Below are positions 61,953 through 64,000 of a stretch of 64,000 nt of DNA, in pieces. The notes beneath the pieces are model-generated. The model saw only the letters and a list, made by a program, of their open reading frames with translations. It ran no database searches and had not been told where the DNA came from. The position numbers and the translations under genes were made by a program. Position 1 is the first letter of the stretch. Each line of letters begins with the position of its first letter. This DNA is from Novosphingobium indicum (GTDB lineage Bacteria > Pseudomonadota > Alphaproteobacteria > Sphingomonadales > Sphingomonadaceae): assembly GCF_014645195.1 (NCBI RefSeq), contig NZ_BMLK01000006.1, forward strand, positions 186,001 to 250,000, in the 5' to 3' direction.

Positions 61953-62643
61953 GGCGGCCCCTTCCATGACCGCTCCGGCGCGAGAGCCACTCCGAAAGCA
62001 CCAAGGCGCCGACCGAGAGTAGGACGGATAGCCCAGCCAGTCGCGCGATCTGCAGCTCCGAACCGGGAAGCTGCAGGGCGCTGTAGATTGCCAGTGGCAG
62101 GGTCTGGGTTTCGCCGGGAATGTTCGAGGCGAACGTAATGGTTGCGCCGAACTCGCCCACCGACCGGGCGAGGCCCAGCACGAGACCGGCGAGAATGCCC
62201 GGCATGGCCAATGGGAGCGTGACCGTCATAAAGGTGCGCCAGGGCCCGGCGCCCAATGTGCGCGCGGCGCTTTCAAGCCGCCGATCCACCGCCTCGAGCG
62301 ACAATCGCATTGCCCGCACCATAAGCGGCAGGGCCATGACTGCAGCGGCCAGTGCGGCGCCGGTCCAGCGGAACAGAAATGTCAGGCCTATGGTGTCGGC
62401 GAAAAAGCGACCCACAGGGGCATTGGTGCCGAACGTCAGAAGAAGCAGCCAGCCGGTCACCACAGGCGGTAGCACCAGCGGCAAGTGAACCACGGCATCG
62501 AGCACGACCTTGCCGGGAAAACGCCAGCGCGCCAGCATCCAGGCGAGCCCGAATGCCAGCGGCAGCACGGCCGCAATGGCGACGCCGCTCACCTTGAGCG
62601 AGAGGAGCAGGACCTCCCATTCTGCCGGCGACAACCCCTGCAT
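61942..62643 (-). CDS. modB: Molybdate ABC transporter permease
   Basis: The 233-residue protein has five or six helices and the permease EAA-loop LESAARTLGAGPWRTFMTVTLP near residues 123-144, as well as the molybdate-type LPLVLPPVVTGWLLLL near 53 and LARSVGEFGATITFASNIPG near 158. It pairs with ModC and receives molybdate from ModA. It lies 7 bases after modA. Confidence 0.93.
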   Translation of the reverse strand: MQGLSPAEWEVLLLSLKVSGVAIAAVLPLAFGLAWMLARWRFPGKVVLDAVVHLPLVLPPVVTGWLLLLTFGTNAPVGRFFADTIGLTFLFRWTGAALAAAVMALPLMVRAMRLSLEAVDRRLESAARTLGAGPWRTFMTVTLPLAMPGILAGLVLGLARSVGEFGATITFASNIPGETQTLPLAIYSALQLPGSELQIARLAGLSVLLSVGALVLSEWLSRRSGHGRGRHVL

Positions 62644-62650
62644 GCGGGCG

Positions 62651-63421
62651 TTACTGCGTGCCGAAGCCGAAGCGGTGGAAGATCGCTTTGCCTTCGCTGG
62701 AGATCAGAAACTGCCGGAAGCGTTCACCTTCTTCGTTGTTGGACGAGGCGAGCAGGGCGACCGGATAACTGATCGGTTCGTGGCTGGTCTGCGGAAAGAT
62801 GCCAACGACTTTGACGGCGGGATCGGCCTGTGCATCGGTGCCGTAGACCACGCCGAGCGGGGCTGCACCCCGGCTCACGAGGGCCAGCGCGGCGCGCACA
62901 TTTTCCGCAGGCGCAAGCTTGTCCTTGACCGAATCCCACAGGCCAAGCCTGGTCAGCGACTGCTTGGCATAGATCCCGGCAGGAACGCCGCCGGGATCGG
63001 CAATGGCGAGCCTGCCTGACCCCAGCGTTTCCGCGAGCGGCATATCCGGACGAACGGCCAGCATCGTCTTGCTGTCCTGCGGCGCGATCAGGACGAGCGT
63101 GTTGCGCAGGAAAGAGGTGCGGGTGCCCGGCTTGAGCAGCTTCTTGCCTTCCAGTTCATCCATCCAGGCTTCATCGGCTGAAATGAACAGGTCCGCCGGA
63201 GCGCCGGCTTCGATCTGGCGGGCAAGTGCGGAAGAGCCGGCGAATGAAATACGGGGACGCGGATGGCCTTTGGCTTCCCATGCGCCTGCAGCCGCATTCA
63301 TCGATTCCTGCAGGCTCGCTGCAGCAAGCACCGTGGGCGCCTGTTCCGAGCGGGTGGCCAGAGACGTCGAGGCCGCCAGCACCGCCAGCAGGGTTATGAA
63401 TAGGGCTAGCGCCTTACGCAT
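62651..63421 (-). CDS. modA: Molybdate-binding periplasmic protein
   Basis: The 256-residue protein has a signal peptide (residues 1-22). The binding lobe is visible in VLAAASLQESMNAAAGAWEA near 31, FAGSSALARQIEAGAPADLFISAD near 60-84 (key GSSALARQIEAGAPAD) and NTLVLIAPQ near 107, then GVVYGTDA near 191. These Ser and backbone positions bind the oxyanion in ModA proteins. It is the first gene of modABC and divergent in function from nothing else here; the candidate ModE site lies just upstream. Confidence 0.93.
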   Translation of the reverse strand: MRKALALFITLLAVLAASTSLATRSEQAPTVLAAASLQESMNAAAGAWEAKGHPRPRISFAGSSALARQIEAGAPADLFISADEAWMDELEGKKLLKPGTRTSFLRNTLVLIAPQDSKTMLAVRPDMPLAETLGSGRLAIADPGGVPAGIYAKQSLTRLGLWDSVKDKLAPAENVRAALALVSRGAAPLGVVYGTDAQADPAVKVVGIFPQTSHEPISYPVALLASSNNEEGERFRQFLISSEGKAIFHRFGFGTQ

Positions 63422-63443
63422 TTCGGGTATCTCCGGGCGGTTT

Positions 63444-63463
63444 CTATATCCCAGTGTATATGG
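63444..63463. promoter_or_regulatory. Candidate ModE operator in front of modABC
   Basis: CTATAT (63444-63449) and ATATGG (63458-63463) form an imperfect inverted repeat with an 8-base spacer. This resembles the TATAT-N7-ATATA core of ModE boxes. It ends 23 bases before the modA start codon, so a bound repressor would block transcription or translation start. Confidence 0.45.
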
Positions 63464-63540
63464 ATATGGCTCTGTTGCATAGCAGCAAAGCGGCGCCTTT
63501 GCGGACCCGTTCCGACAACTGCAGCTTTATCTTTTGCTTT

Positions 63541-63921
63541 TCAGGCTTTCTGACGCGCACGGGGCTCCGCGCGCAGCAGGTTCGACAGCCTGTCCAAATT
63601 GCTGTCCTGCGATGCATCATGAAGCTTGGCCTGCAAATTGCGATAGAGCGCCAGCACCTCCTCGCCCATCTCTGTAAGCCGGGCGCCGCTGCTCTGCGCG
63701 CGACCGGGAGCCGTATGAACCAATGGAGACTGCCAGCATCGATTCATGGCGTCGACCAGCAACCACGCCCGGCGATAGCTCATGTCCATCGCTCGCCCTG
63801 CTGCCGAAATCGACCCATGCTCGTTGATCGCCTCGAGCAGGTCGGCCTTGCCGGGCCCCATGGCGATCTCGTCACCGCAGTAAAACTGGATCTTGATTTT
63901 GAGCGTTCGGTTGCCGGCCAT
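63541..63921 (-). CDS. Short ModE-type molybdenum regulator (DNA-binding domain only)
   Basis: The 126-residue protein is a LysR-like winged helix of the ModE N-terminal type: KIKIQFYCGDEIAMGPGKADLLEAI near 8-32 (key GPGKADLLEAI), the recognition region HGSISAAGRAMDMSYRRAWLLVDAMN near 35-60 (key SISAAGRAMDMSYRRAW), and a wing near RLTEMGEEVLALYR. E. coli ModE has a second half of two Mop domains that bind molybdate; this one ends after about 126 residues. It may sense molybdate in another way or act with a separate molbindin. It sits directly upstream of modA, same strand. Confidence 0.88.
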   Translation of the reverse strand: MAGNRTLKIKIQFYCGDEIAMGPGKADLLEAINEHGSISAAGRAMDMSYRRAWLLVDAMNRCWQSPLVHTAPGRAQSSGARLTEMGEEVLALYRNLQAKLHDASQDSNLDRLSNLLRAEPRARQKA

Positions 63922-64000
63922 GGAGCGACCCTAGGACCGGTGCACTACGGCAGCAAGCGAACTTGCGGGATTGGCTGATTCGGAGAAAAGGGGACGAATT

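Overview
The window looks like chromosomal DNA of a sphingomonad (Alphaproteobacteria, most likely Novosphingobium or a close relative). The reasons are high-GC coding sequence with strong codon bias, two TonB-dependent receptors (one of the Caulobacter/Xanthomonas type, one with an STN domain), a starch/maltodextrin locus laid out like Caulobacter mal, a BigR/SqrR-type persulfide regulon, and many ATGA/GTGA-coupled gene pairs. This assignment is inference from gene content. I saw no insertion sequence, prophage, integrase, CRISPR array or rRNA.

Layout. 1-1.4 kb: the end of a possible 2H phosphoesterase, a 51-residue membrane microprotein, a secreted fasciclin protein and tRNA-Met. 1.5-5.3 kb: a BCCT transporter, a decayed outer-membrane-protein pseudogene and an AI-2E family permease. 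5.3-10.8 kb (minus strand): a caa3-type cytochrome oxidase operon with a subunit II-cytochrome c fusion, a subunit I-III fusion, a small membrane protein, a CtaG-like protein and a triheme cytochrome c, each overlapping the next by ATGA. 11-12.1 kb: a zinc-ribbon metallopeptidase. 12.1-15.9 kb: paoABC, a periplasmic molybdenum aldehyde oxidase.

16.3-28.1 kb is the least explained part. A minus-strand block encodes an ECF sigma factor, FecR, a TonB receptor with an STN domain, a diheme peroxidase lipoprotein, a membrane-anchored exported protein, a sodium/solute symporter, a 40-residue membrane microprotein, an aspartate-carbamoyltransferase homologue with a rewritten amino-acid-binding loop, and a glutamine-dependent asparagine synthetase homologue. 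An N-carbamoylase-type M20 hydrolase converges on it from the other side. I propose this as a cell-surface-signalled carbamoyl/amide metabolism locus without a described function.

28.1-39.1 kb is a divergent persulfide/sulfide regulon. The minus arm holds sqr, a DUF2892 protein, a TolC-like protein, Blh and TauE. The plus arm holds rhodanese, an RND adaptor and pump, a BigR/SqrR-like repressor, thioredoxin and a methyltransferase. The two arms meet at an AT-rich palindromic promoter. 39.1-45.3 kb holds cytochrome bd (cydA, cydB and tiny cydX) and, divergently, its maturation exporter cydDC. 45.3-58.3 kb is an alpha-glucan locus: GH97, two GH13 enzymes, a flavin-dependent halogenase homologue and a TonB receptor on the minus strand, with a LacI regulator and a GPH-type sugar permease on the plus strand. 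Near-identical palindromes at two promoters suggest one LacI regulon. 58.4-61.3 kb: isovaleryl-CoA dehydrogenase, a strong terminator, then a P450-ferredoxin pair. 61.3-63.9 kb: modABC and a short ModE, which could supply molybdenum to paoABC.
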